In this document: piece by piece, positions 36,832-45,671 of the stretch
Numbering within the stretch: the first letter of the stretch is position 1
Layout: every line of letters begins with the position of its first letter
NCBI GenBank assembly: GCA_963798775.1
Contig: CAWCUK010000001.1
Location: 620,001 to 684,000 of the forward strand
From: CAWCUK01 sp963798775
GTDB lineage: Bacteria > Bacteroidota > Ignavibacteria > Ignavibacteriales > Ignavibacteriaceae
DNA length: 64,000 bases
Direction of reading: 5' to 3'
Made by a program: the position numbers and the translations under genes
Notes under the pieces: model-generated
Seen by the model: only the letters and a program-made list of their open reading frames with translations
Databases searched by the model: none
What the model was told of the DNA's origin: nothing

Positions 36832-38307
36832 ATGAATTTTGAACAATTTACAGAATTAGCTAAAGAACATAATTTAATTCCGGTTTATGAAAAAATTACG
36901 GCGGATATGCTGACTCCGGTTTTAGCTTATTTAAAAATTCGTGAAGAGGGAAAGCAAAATTTTCTGCTCGAATCGGTTGAAGGTTCCACGAACATGGCTC
37001 GTTATTCTTTCATCGGTAAAAATCCGGAAAAGGTATTTTCGAATAAAGGGCTGAATATTACAAACAGAAATAATGGTTCTTCCGCCGCAATAGAAAAAAG
37101 TATTTTTGAATTTATCCGGGAAGAAATTAAAAATTATAAACAGCCGAAACTAAAGGAACTTCCCGATTTTACAGGCGGAATTGTAGGTTATTTAGGTTAT
37201 GAAAATATAGCCTTAATTGAGCCGGTAATAAAATTTAGCAATAAAAGTTTTAATAATGCTGATTCGATTTTTGGTGTCTATAATACAATTCTCGCCTTTG
37301 ATCATTACAAACATCAAATTATTTTAATTACCAATGTTAAAGTTGATAAAAATACAGATTTGCAAACAGCCTACGAAAAAGCAAAAATAATTCTTAAAGA
37401 TCTAAGAGAAGAACTAAAGCAACCTGTTCAGCATAATTCTGATTTTAAATTGGGAGAAACTATAAATGAAGATTTTGATCCGGAAGAATTTTATAACCAA
37501 GTAGAAGCCGGTAAAAAAGATATTGTAGAAGGAGATATTTTTCAGATCGTTTTATCTAAAAGATTTTCTGCAAATTATTCCGGTGATTTATTAAATGTTT
37601 ACCGCGCGCTTAGAATTATCAATCCTTCCCCATACATGTATTTCTTAGAATTCGAAAATGATTTTAAGATTATAGGAACTTCACCTGAAGATTTATTAAA
37701 AGTTAAAAACGGAAAAACTCAAGTTCTTCCGATTGCCGGAACTCGCAAAAGGGGAAAAACAGATGAGGAAGATAAAGAACTTGAGCAAGATTTGATAAAT
37801 GATCCCAAAGAACTTGCCGAACATACAATGCTTGTTGATTTAGGAAGAAATGATCTCGGAAGAGTTTGTGAATATGGAAGTGTAAAAGTCACTGCAAATA
37901 TGAAGATTCAGCGTTACTCGCATGTAATGCATATTGTTTCCAAAGTTGAAGGCAAACTTGCCGATGATAAAGATTCTATTGATGCGCTTATGGCGTGTTT
38001 TCCGGCGGGAACTGTTTCGGGCGCGCCTAAAATAAGAGCAATTCAATTAATTAATAATTATGAAAAAGAAGAAAGAAATGTTTATGCCGGCGCGGTCGGC
38101 TACTTCGATTTTTCGGGAAATCTCGATATGTGCATCGCGATCAGAACTTTATTTGCAAAAGGGAAAATAATCTTTTGGCAGGCAGGCGCCGGTATTGTGG
38201 CTGACAGCAGACCGGAATTAGAATCTAAAGAAATTAAAAATAAATCGGCGGCTATGGTAAACGCATTAAAATATGCAGAGGTGATTGATGAAAATATTGG
38301 TAATTGA
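36832..38307 (+). CDS. trpE: Anthranilate synthase component I
   Basis: Converts chorismate and ammonia to anthranilate, the first committed step to tryptophan. It has 491 residues from ATG 36832; the TTG at 36811 is inside the attenuator T-run and is rejected. N-terminal FLLESVEG contains the LLES motif that binds tryptophan for feedback inhibition. The chorismate-binding domain has IFQIVLSKRF, PIAGTRKRGKT, ELAEHTMLVDLGRNDLGRV, FPAGTVSGAPKIRAIQLI and a C-terminal QAGAGIVADS. Full length and undisrupted. It overlaps trpG by 20 bases. Control is by the upstream attenuator plus feedback. Confidence 0.97.
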   Translation: MNFEQFTELAKEHNLIPVYEKITADMLTPVLAYLKIREEGKQNFLLESVEGSTNMARYSFIGKNPEKVFSNKGLNITNRNNGSSAAIEKSIFEFIREEIKNYKQPKLKELPDFTGGIVGYLGYENIALIEPVIKFSNKSFNNADSIFGVYNTILAFDHYKHQIILITNVKVDKNTDLQTAYEKAKIILKDLREELKQPVQHNSDFKLGETINEDFDPEEFYNQVEAGKKDIVEGDIFQIVLSKRFSANYSGDLLNVYRALRIINPSPYMYFLEFENDFKIIGTSPEDLLKVKNGKTQVLPIAGTRKRGKTDEEDKELEQDLINDPKELAEHTMLVDLGRNDLGRVCEYGSVKVTANMKIQRYSHVMHIVSKVEGKLADDKDSIDALMACFPAGTVSGAPKIRAIQLINNYEKEERNVYAGAVGYFDFSGNLDMCIAIRTLFAKGKIIFWQAGAGIVADSRPELESKEIKNKSAAMVNALKYAEVIDENIGN

Positions 38308-38856
38308 TAATTATGATTCTTTCACTTATAACCTGGTACAGCTTTTGGGAGGTTTCAAGTGCAAAATAGTTATTAAAAGAAATGATGTAGTTGATGAAGA
38401 GAAGATTCGGGAAATAAAACCCGATAAAATATTAATTTCACCCGGACCGGGAAAGCCCGAAAATTCAAATTCTTCTTTAACCGCAATTAAAAAATTCGGA
38501 ACCGAAAAATTCCAATTTTAGGAGTATGTCTCGGGCATCAGGCAATTGGAATTATTTACGGCGGTAAGGTGATAAAAGCTCCGGTTTTAATGCATGGAAA
38601 AACTTCCGAAATAAATCATGATGAAAAAACTATTTTCAAAAAACTGCCTCAAAAATTTGAGGCAACCCGCTATCATTCCTTAATAGTTGATAAAGAAACT
38701 CTTCCCTCCACGTTTGAAATTTCCGCCCAGACGGATGACGGAATAATTATGGGGATTCGGCATAAAAATTTTCCGGTTGAAGGAATTCAATTTCATCCGG
38801 AATCTATTTTAACTAACGAAGGAAAAAATCTAATAAAAAACTGGTTAGCATTATGA
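38288..38856 (+). CDS. trpG: Anthranilate synthase component II, glutamine amidotransferase (one frameshift)
   Basis: Class I glutamine amidotransferase that supplies ammonia to TrpE; about 190 codons. It starts with ILVIDNYDSFTYNLVQ and has ISPGPGKPE, then the nucleophile block GVCLGHQAIG, HGKTSEI, and the catalytic His/Glu in GIQFHPESILT. One A is missing in the run at 38504-38509 (GAAAAATT), which breaks the frame before the cysteine block. The rest is normal. ATG 38288 is preferred to TTG 38285. Confidence 0.93.
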
Positions 38857-39878
38857 TTAAAGAATACATAGAAAAAGTTATAGAAAAAGAAGATTTATCT
38901 TTAGATGAATCTTTTAACGCCATGAGTGAAATTATGAGCGGCAGTGTTAACAATTCTCATTTGGCAGGTTTTTTGATAGCGCTTAAATCTAAAGGAGAAA
39001 CTCCGGCTGAGGTTGCGGGATTTGCAAAAGCGATGCGGGAAAAAAGTATAAAACTTAATGTTGACTCACAAAACATTATTGATGTTTGCGGTACAGGCGG
39101 AGATAATTCCGGTAGTTTTAATATTTCTACGGCTACCGCTTTTGCCGCTGCGGGCGCGGGAGTAAAAGTAGCTAAACACGGCAACCGTTCTATCTCAAGT
39201 AAATGCGGCAGCGCGGATGTTCTTCAGCAGTTGGGTATAAATATAAATTTAACAAAGGAACAATCGGAAGAGGCGCTGGAAAAAATTGGAATAGCTTTTC
39301 TGTTCGCGCCGCAATATCATCCCGCTATGAAATTCGCGGCTCCCGTTAGAAAAGAATTAGCTATGAAAACGGTATTTAATATGCTCGGACCGTTAACAAA
39401 TCCCGCAAGCGTAAAAAAACAAATAATCGGAACGTTTAACAGAAATGCCTCAAAAACAATGTCGGAAGCTGCACAATATCTTAATTTAGAAAAAGTATGC
39501 TTCTTATGCGCGTGCGATAAATATGATGAAGTTTATCTTGGTGATGTAACAGAAATACATGAGTTCAATTTGGGAAAAGAAATAATTTCTTATGAAATTA
39601 CTAATGAAACATTCGGTTATCCTAAAATAAATTTTGCGGCAATAAAAGGAGATACTCCCGAAGTAAACGCAAAAATTATTTTAGATGTTTTTGAAAATAA
39701 AAATGTAAACGGAGCTTTTCACACCATAGCGGCAAACACTGCGCTGGCACTATATGCGGCGGAGTTTTCCGATAATTTAAATACTTGTAAAGAAGCTGCC
39801 GAACAATCTATTTTAAGCGGTGCCGCGTTTGCTAAATTAAATGAATTCAAAAAATATAGTATAAAAAAATTTGCATAA
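38853..39878 (+). CDS. trpD: Anthranilate phosphoribosyltransferase
   Basis: Transfers phosphoribose from PRPP to anthranilate. It has 341 residues, full length. Signature blocks are DVCGTGGDNSGSFNISTATAFAAAGAGVKVAKHGNRS (PRPP and anthranilate sites), GIAFLFAPQYHPAMKFAAPVRKELAMKTVFNMLGPLTNPA and YDEVYLGDVTEIHE. Its ATG overlaps the trpG stop by four bases (ATGA), so the two are coupled. Confidence 0.97.
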   Translation: MIKEYIEKVIEKEDLSLDESFNAMSEIMSGSVNNSHLAGFLIALKSKGETPAEVAGFAKAMREKSIKLNVDSQNIIDVCGTGGDNSGSFNISTATAFAAAGAGVKVAKHGNRSISSKCGSADVLQQLGININLTKEQSEEALEKIGIAFLFAPQYHPAMKFAAPVRKELAMKTVFNMLGPLTNPASVKKQIIGTFNRNASKTMSEAAQYLNLEKVCFLCACDKYDEVYLGDVTEIHEFNLGKEIISYEITNETFGYPKINFAAIKGDTPEVNAKIILDVFENKNVNGAFHTIAANTALALYAAEFSDNLNTCKEAAEQSILSGAAFAKLNEFKKYSIKKFA

Positions 39879-39881
39879 AAG

Positions 39882-40675
39882 ATGAATATACTTGATAAAA
39901 TACTAGAAGTGAAAACAGAAGAAGTTAAAATTCTGAGACAAAAATATTCCTTTAATTCATTCAAGGAGTTTGAATTTTTTGAGAAAAAATGTTTCAGTTT
40001 TTATAACAGCGCAAAAGCAAATAAAGATGTTTCAATTATAGCCGAAGTAAAAAAAGCCAGTCCTTCTAAAGGAATAATAAGAGAAGATTTTGATCATTTA
40101 AAAATTGCGGAAATTTATTTTGAAAAAGGAGCCGACGCTATTTCCGTTTTAACAGATAAAAAATTTTTTCAAGGAGATATAAAATTTTTAAGTGATATAG
40201 CTTCCATAAAACAAAAACCTATTTTAAGAAAAGATTTTATCATCGATGAATATCAAATTATTGAGGCAAAGGCCGCAGGTGCGGATTTGGTTCTTCTAAT
40301 TTGTGAAGCGTTGGAAAAAATACAAGTTAAAGATCTTTCACAAACCGCGGCGGAATTAGGCATGGAGGTTTTACTCGAACTTCATTCTGAAAATCAGTTA
40401 CATAAAATTGATTTTAATATCAATAAAATTATCGGTGTAAATAACAGGAACTTAGAAGATTTTTCAACTGATTTAAATAATACAATAAATCTTTCCCAAA
40501 AGTTACCGAAAGAAATTTTGCTGGTTGCGGAAAGCGGAATAAGTAAAAAAGAAGATGTCAAATTTTTAAAGAAGCTGATATTGGCGCAGTGCTGGTGGGC
40601 GAACATTTAATGCGCTCAAAGGACATAGCAGTAAAGTTGAAAGAATTAAAAAATTGGTGTTTAAGTGAAGGTTAA
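39882..40675 (+). CDS. trpC: Indole-3-glycerol phosphate synthase (one frameshift)
   Basis: Closes the indole ring; about 264 codons of TIM-barrel sequence. IIAEVKKASPSKGIIREDFD holds the catalytic lysine. SVLTDKKFFQGDIKFLSDI, PILRKDFIIDEYQI and GVNNRNLEDFSTDLNNTI follow. One A is missing near 40574 (TTAAAGAAGC where TTAAAAGAAGC is expected). After that the frame resumes with IGAVLVGEHLM and ends at 40675, overlapping trpF by 11 bases. Confidence 0.94.
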
Positions 40676-41288
40676 AGTTTGTGGAATAACTAATTTAGAT
40701 GACGCATTATTGAGTGAACAACTCGGCTCGGACGCATTGGGTTTTATCTTCTACAATAAAAGTAAAAGATTTATAGAACCGGGAAAAGCGAAAAAAATTA
40801 TTGAGCAGCTTTCTCCTTTTACTTTAAAAGTCGGAGTTTTTGTAAATGAAGTTCCGGAAATTGTTAATAAAGTAGCAGCCGAATTAAAGTTAAATTTCGT
40901 TCAGCTGCACGGCGATGAAGATGAAGCTTATATCAGTAAAATAATTTATCCGATAATAAAATGTTTTCGTGTAAATGAAGAATTTAATTTTTCAACTCTG
41001 CAAAAAGTAAATACTTCAGCGTTTTTACTCGATACTTTTTCAAATAAAGAATACGGCGGAACAGGAAAATCCTTTAATTGGAAATTAATTCCGGAAAACC
41101 TAAAACATAAAATAATTTTGGCAGGCGGAGTTTCGTCAAAAAATATTGAAACAATTTTCGATATGATAAATCCCGTCGCGGTTGATTTATCTTCTGCCTT
41201 GGAAAAAGAACCGGGTAAAAAAGATATTCAAAAATTAAAAGAGTTTTTTAACCAAATAAATTTTATTAGGAGCAGAAAATGCTTATAG
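40665..41288 (+). CDS. trpF: Phosphoribosylanthranilate isomerase
   Basis: A 207-residue TIM-barrel isomerase for the Amadori step. It starts at GTG 40665. KVCGITNLDDALL carries the catalytic cysteine, GFIFYNKSKRFI is the phosphate-side strand, VQLHGDED follows, and LLDTFSNKEYGGTGKSFNW holds the catalytic aspartate. LAGGVSSKNIE and VDLSSALEKEPGKKD end the barrel. It overlaps trpC upstream and the DAHP synthase downstream by about ten bases each. Confidence 0.96.
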   Translation: MKVKVCGITNLDDALLSEQLGSDALGFIFYNKSKRFIEPGKAKKIIEQLSPFTLKVGVFVNEVPEIVNKVAAELKLNFVQLHGDEDEAYISKIIYPIIKCFRVNEEFNFSTLQKVNTSAFLLDTFSNKEYGGTGKSFNWKLIPENLKHKIILAGGVSSKNIETIFDMINPVAVDLSSALEKEPGKKDIQKLKEFFNQINFIRSRKCL

Positions 41289-42320
41289 TAATGGGCTTAA
41301 ATGCTCCAAGGCAAGCCGTGGAAAAGGTAAAGGAAAAGATAAAAGAAAAATTATGTACACCTCACGAAATTCCCGGTTCATTAAAACTTGCTATCGGAAT
41401 TACAGGTCCTTCAAGAAATTTAGTTGAAGAAGATTTTCTTTCAATGGAAGCCGTTGAAGAAGTGGTTCGTGTTTCAAAGCCATATAAGCTTGTAAGCAGG
41501 GAAATGAAACATGAAGATACAATTATTAATATTTAATGGAAATAAAATAGGCGGAGAAAATTTAACTGTTATTGCCGGCCCTTGTTCGGTTGAAAGCAGA
41601 GATCAAATATTTGAAATAGCCGGTACATTGAAGGAAATGGGAATTAAATTTTTACGCGCCGGTGCGTATAAACCCCGCTCCAGTCCTTATTCTTTCCAGG
41701 GCTTAAAGGAAAAAGGTTTGGAATTTTTATCCGACGTTAAAAAAGAATTGGGGATGATGATTGTAACCGAAGCAAAGGATATAAATACACTCCCTATAAT
41801 TTCGAAGGTAGCTGATATTATTCAAATCGGTGCAAGAAATATGCAGAATTTTTCTTTACTTGAGCAAGTCGGCGATCTGACAAATACGATTCTGCTTAAA
41901 CGCGGTTTGGCCGCGACTATTGAGGATTTTTTAATGAGCGCGGAATATATTCTTTCCAAAGGAAATTATAATGTAATTCTTTGCGAAAGAGGAATTAGAA
42001 CTTTTGAAACTTCCACTCGAAATACTTTAGATTTAAATGCGGTTCCGGTAATTAAAAAGAATTCTCACCTTCCAATTTTAGTCGACCCTTCACACGGAAT
42101 CGGAATTTGGGATAAAGTTACTCCAATGGCAATGGCGTCAATAGCATGCGGTGCGGACGGAATAATGATTGAAGTTCATAATCATCCCGATAAAGCTTTT
42201 TCTGATGGATTTCAGTCGCTAACTCCAAAGAATTTTAAAAATTTATTAAACAAGATTGGACAGATTGCTCCAATTGTAAATAGAAAAGCAGAATATAATG
42301 GAAAATTTAAAAGTATATAA
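41279..42320 (+). CDS. aroF: DAHP synthase, type I-beta with N-terminal regulatory domain (one frameshift)
   Basis: 3-deoxy-7-phosphoheptulonate synthase, the first step of the shikimate pathway, inside the trp operon. Residues 1-85 form the ferredoxin-like (ACT-like) regulatory domain known from Thermotoga DAHPS, ending KPYKLVSREMKHEDT. The catalytic barrel has VIAGPCSVESRDQI, GAYKPRSSPYSFQG, QIGARNMQNF, LCERGIRTFE and LVDPSHGIG. A single-base break lies exactly in the linker near 41530-41536, so the two domains read as separate frames. The barrel frame also has its own ATG at 41511. Sequence error is likeliest, but two separate proteins cannot be excluded. It overlaps trpF by 10 bases and trpB by 23 bases. 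Confidence 0.93.
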
Positions 42321-43500
42321 TCAACCCGATAATAACGGCAGGTTCGGAAATTTCGGCGGAAAATTTGTCCCCGAAACTTTAATAACTCCTCTCGAAGAAT
42401 TAGAAAAAGTTTATTCCGAGTTAAAAGATGATACAAATTTTAATAAAGAATTAAATCATCTAAATAAAGAATATACAGGCAGACCTACTCCTTTAACATT
42501 TGCGGAAAGCTTAACTAAATATTACGGAAAAGCTAAAATATATTTAAAGAGAGAAGATCTTTGCCATACCGGCGCGCATAAAATTAATAACGCGCTCGGA
42601 CAAATTCTATTAGCAAAAAAATTAGGGAAAAAAAGAATTATAGCCGAAACCGGCGCGGGGCAGCATGGGGTTGCTACGGCTACAGCTTGCGCAAAGTTCG
42701 GTTTAAATTGTGCCGTTTATATGGGCGAAGTTGATATTGAAAGACAGAGTTTAAATGTCTTCAGAATGAAACTTTTGGGAGCAGAAGTTATTCCCGTAAA
42801 ATCCGGGAGCCGAACTTTAAAAGACGCGACTAATGAAGCGATTCGTGATTGGGTGACAAATGTAAATGACACACATTATATAATCGGTTCTGCTGTAGGG
42901 CCTCACCCGTATCCAATGCTGGTGCGCGATTTTCAATCGGTTATAGGCAGAGAAGCGAGAGAACAAATTTTATCCGCGAAAAAAAAATTGCCTAATTATA
43001 TAATAGCCTGCGTTGGCGGCGGTAGTAACGCGATCGGAATTTTTTATCCTTTTTTGAATGATAATATTAATCTTATTGGTGTTGAAGCCGCCGGATTCGG
43101 ATTAGATACAGACAAACACTGCGCAACTTTAACTACAGGAGAAGAGGGAATTTTTCATGGAATGAAAACTTATTTAATTCAAGATAAGAACGGGCAAGTA
43201 AATGAAGTGCATTCTATTTCCGCCGGTTTGGATTATCCCGGTGTTGGCCCCGAACACAGTTATTTAAAGGATTCGGTGAAAGCGGAATATACTTCAGCTA
43301 CAGATGAAGAAGCTTTGGAAGCTACAAAATTACTTTCTGAAAAAGAAGGAATAATTCCGGCTTTAGAAACCGCTCATGCGGTAGCTCATCTGGAAAAACT
43401 TATGCCGAAAACTAATAAAAATGAAATTGTAATTGTTAATATAAGCGGCAGAGGAGATAAAGATTTAAATACAATTAAAAACAGTTTAGGAAATTTTTAA
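42298..43500 (+). CDS. trpB: Tryptophan synthase beta chain
   Basis: PLP enzyme that joins indole and serine. It has 400 residues, full length. FGKFGG-type start (GRFGNFGGKFVPETL), KREDLCHTGAHKINN with the PLP lysine, ETGAGQHGVATA, CVGGGSNAIG for phosphate binding, and EPHSYLKD-like GVGPEHSYL are all present. This is a TrpB1-type partner for the adjacent TrpA. It starts inside the end of the DAHP synthase gene. Confidence 0.97.
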   Translation: MENLKVYNQPDNNGRFGNFGGKFVPETLITPLEELEKVYSELKDDTNFNKELNHLNKEYTGRPTPLTFAESLTKYYGKAKIYLKREDLCHTGAHKINNALGQILLAKKLGKKRIIAETGAGQHGVATATACAKFGLNCAVYMGEVDIERQSLNVFRMKLLGAEVIPVKSGSRTLKDATNEAIRDWVTNVNDTHYIIGSAVGPHPYPMLVRDFQSVIGREAREQILSAKKKLPNYIIACVGGGSNAIGIFYPFLNDNINLIGVEAAGFGLDTDKHCATLTTGEEGIFHGMKTYLIQDKNGQVNEVHSISAGLDYPGVGPEHSYLKDSVKAEYTSATDEEALEATKLLSEKEGIIPALETAHAVAHLEKLMPKTNKNEIVIVNISGRGDKDLNTIKNSLGNF

Positions 43501-43502
43501 TC

Positions 43503-44285
43503 ATGTCTTACATAAAAAAATATATTGAAGAAAAAAATAAAAACGGAGAAAAAGTCCTTTCTGTTTTTTTAACTGCCGGATTCCCGACTCAAGAAAATTT
43601 TTCGGAGTTGGCATTAAAAGTTTTAGATGCCGGTGCGGATATGCTGGAAATTGGTTTTCCTTTCAGCGATCCTTTAGCCGACGGGCCGGTTATTCAAAAT
43701 TCATCGCAAATCGCGTTAAATAACGGAATAAATCTGGAAAAAGTTTTTGATTATGTAAAAGCAATAAGAACAAAGACTGATAAACCGCTGCTTTTAATGG
43801 GATATGCAAATCCGGTACTGCATTACGGAATTAAAAATTTTGCTGATTCCGTTAAATATTCAGGCGCAAACGGAATAATAATTCCCGATGTACCGATTGA
43901 AGAGTATGATAATTTTTATAATTCATCTTTTAATGGTGTTGATAAAATTCTTTTAATTACTCCCACAACTTCTGAGCAAAGAATAAAAATTATAGATAAA
44001 AAAAGCAGCGGATTTATTTATTGTGTAAGTGTCAGCGGTACAACCGGTGTGAGAACAGCACAACTTAATAATTTAGATTTTATTAAAAATACTTTTTCTC
44101 AAATCGAAAAGAATAAAATGCTGGTGGGATTCGGTATTTCTAAAGAAGAAGATGTAAAAAATTATTCTCCGTACTGCAACGGAGTAATTGTGGGGAGCGC
44201 GGTGATAAAATCATTAGAAAGTGATGATAAAAATTTCAGCAATACATTAAAATTAGTAAATCGATTAAAAACTGCATGCAAATAA
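43503..44285 (+). CDS. trpA: Tryptophan synthase alpha chain
   Basis: A 260-residue TIM-barrel that cleaves indole-glycerol phosphate to indole for TrpB. LTAGFPTQENF; ADMLEIGFPFSDPLADGPVIQ with the catalytic Glu and Asp; PLLLMGYANPVLHYG; IIPDVPIEEY; SVSGTTGVR; and VGFGISKEEDV are all in order. It follows trpB after 2 bases and is the last gene of the operon. A 12-bp hairpin follows ten bases after its stop. Confidence 0.97.
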   Translation: MSYIKKYIEEKNKNGEKVLSVFLTAGFPTQENFSELALKVLDAGADMLEIGFPFSDPLADGPVIQNSSQIALNNGINLEKVFDYVKAIRTKTDKPLLLMGYANPVLHYGIKNFADSVKYSGANGIIIPDVPIEEYDNFYNSSFNGVDKILLITPTTSEQRIKIIDKKSSGFIYCVSVSGTTGVRTAQLNNLDFIKNTFSQIEKNKMLVGFGISKEEDVKNYSPYCNGVIVGSAVIKSLESDDKNFSNTLKLVNRLKTACK

Positions 44286-44294
44286 TATTTAATG

Positions 44295-44324
44295 CTATTC
44301 CTCAATTTTTATATTGAGGAATAG
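44295..44324. terminator. Hairpin between the trp operon and the RidA gene
   Basis: CTATTCCTCAAT (44295-44306) pairs perfectly with ATTGAGGAATAG (44313-44324). It lies between two converging stops and probably ends transcription from both sides. A strict T-run does not follow at once on either strand, so its strength as a terminator is uncertain. Confidence 0.6.
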
Positions 44325-44334
44325 TCGGAACTAT

Positions 44335-44793
44335 TTATTTTTTTAATTTAACTATCATTTCAATTTCTACCGGGGCATTAATGGGCAGTTCATTTACACC
44401 GACTGCGCTGCGAACATGTTTTCCGTTTTCCCCAAAAATTGTCCCCAACAATTCCGAAGCACCATTCGCAACTTTAGGCTGTGAAGTAAAACCATCCGCG
44501 CTATTTACAAAAACAGTTACTTTTACAATTTGTTCAATGTTATCTAAATTTCCCGCAACACTTTTTATAACACTTAAACAATTAAGCGCGGATATTTCAG
44601 CCGCCTTTCTTCCCTCTTCTTCAGAAATTTCTTTCCCCAGTTTTCCGGAATATTTCAGTTCGCCTTTAATTGATGGTAATTGTCCGGCGGTAAAAATTAA
44701 ATCATTTACCTTCAGCGCCGGAATATAAGCAGCCAAAGGTTTCGGCGCTTCAGGAAGTTCAAATCCTAATTCTTTTATTTTCTCTTCAATCAT
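44335..44793 (-). CDS. RidA family protein (enamine/imine deaminase)
   Basis: A 152-residue member of the YjgF/YER057c/UK114 family. Blocks seen are GQLPSIKGEL, A-LNCLSVIKSVAGNLDNIEQIVKVTVFVNS, GKHVRSAVGVNELPINAPVEIEMIV. The Arg in HVRSAVG is the residue that binds the carboxylate of imines in active RidA. The longer N-terminus (LGFELPEAPKPLAAYIPALKV) fits the YjgH/RidA-like subgroup of about 150 residues. RidA destroys reactive 2-aminoacrylate from PLP enzymes. Its place opposite the trp operon, which contains TrpB, is suggestive, but the two are on opposite strands. Confidence 0.88.
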   Translation of the reverse strand: MIEEKIKELGFELPEAPKPLAAYIPALKVNDLIFTAGQLPSIKGELKYSGKLGKEISEEEGRKAAEISALNCLSVIKSVAGNLDNIEQIVKVTVFVNSADGFTSQPKVANGASELLGTIFGENGKHVRSAVGVNELPINAPVEIEMIVKLKK

Positions 44794-44870
44794 TACTGCT
44801 CCTTTTAATGGAAGTTATAATTTATTATTTTCAGGCAATTTAAAAGTTAATGATAATTCAGGTTAATAAT

Positions 44871-45668
44871 ATGAACGAAAATAAATTTAATGAATTTGTC
44901 TCGATTGTAAAACGATTACGGAAAGATTGTCCTTGGGATAAAGAACAGACAAATGATTCGATAAAAGCCGCGACTATTGAAGAAGTTTATGAAATGATTG
45001 AAGCCATTGATAATAAAGATTATAAAGAATTAAAAATGGAACTTGGCGATGTTTTATTTCATGTAGTATTTCATTCTGTAATAGCCGAAGAAGATAATAA
45101 ATTTTCTGTTGACGATGTTATAGAATCGGTGCAGGAAAAACTTATAAGACGCCATCCCCATGTGTTCGGAGAAGAAAAAGTTTCAGGCTCTGAAGAAGTA
45201 AAACGAAATTGGGAAGTTATTAAAATGGAAGAAGGCAGAAATTCGGTTTTGGATGGAGTACCGGAATTACTTCCATCTTTACAAAAAGCTTACAGACTTC
45301 AAGAAAAAGCAGCGAAAGTGGGATTTGATTGGTCGAATAAAGAAGATGTTTGGAAGAAAGTTATTGAAGAAATCGAAGAGATGCGTGAAATTGAGAATAT
45401 AAAATCTTCTGCACGGGGTGTAAACCAAAAGTTAGAACTTGAAAAAAAATTGGAAGATGAGATTGGAGATGTATTTTTTTCATTAATTAATTATGCCCGT
45501 TTTCTAGGAATAAACCCGGAAAACGCGTTACGAAGCACCAATAAAAAATTTATACAACGTTTTAGCTATATTGAAAAAAAAATAAAAGAATCGGGTAGAA
45601 AAATTCACGATTCGAATCTGGAAGAGATGGATAAATATTGGAATGAAAGTAAGAAGAATAATCTGTAA
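44871..45668 (+). CDS. mazG: Nucleoside triphosphate pyrophosphohydrolase MazG
   Basis: House-cleaning NTP pyrophosphatase of about 265 residues with two MazG domains. The first has CPWDKEQTNDSIKAATIEEVYEMIEAID and ELKMELGDVLFHVVFHS (the EExxE...ExxD metal site). The second has EEIEEMREIE and LEDEIGDVFFSLINYAR. The linker SVLDGVPELLPSLQKAYRLQEKAAKVGFDW is the family's most conserved stretch. I took ATG 44871. It converges on phoH with three bases between stops. Confidence 0.94.
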   Translation: MNENKFNEFVSIVKRLRKDCPWDKEQTNDSIKAATIEEVYEMIEAIDNKDYKELKMELGDVLFHVVFHSVIAEEDNKFSVDDVIESVQEKLIRRHPHVFGEEKVSGSEEVKRNWEVIKMEEGRNSVLDGVPELLPSLQKAYRLQEKAAKVGFDWSNKEDVWKKVIEEIEEMREIENIKSSARGVNQKLELEKKLEDEIGDVFFSLINYARFLGINPENALRSTNKKFIQRFSYIEKKIKESGRKIHDSNLEEMDKYWNESKKNNL

Positions 45669-45671
45669 AAA

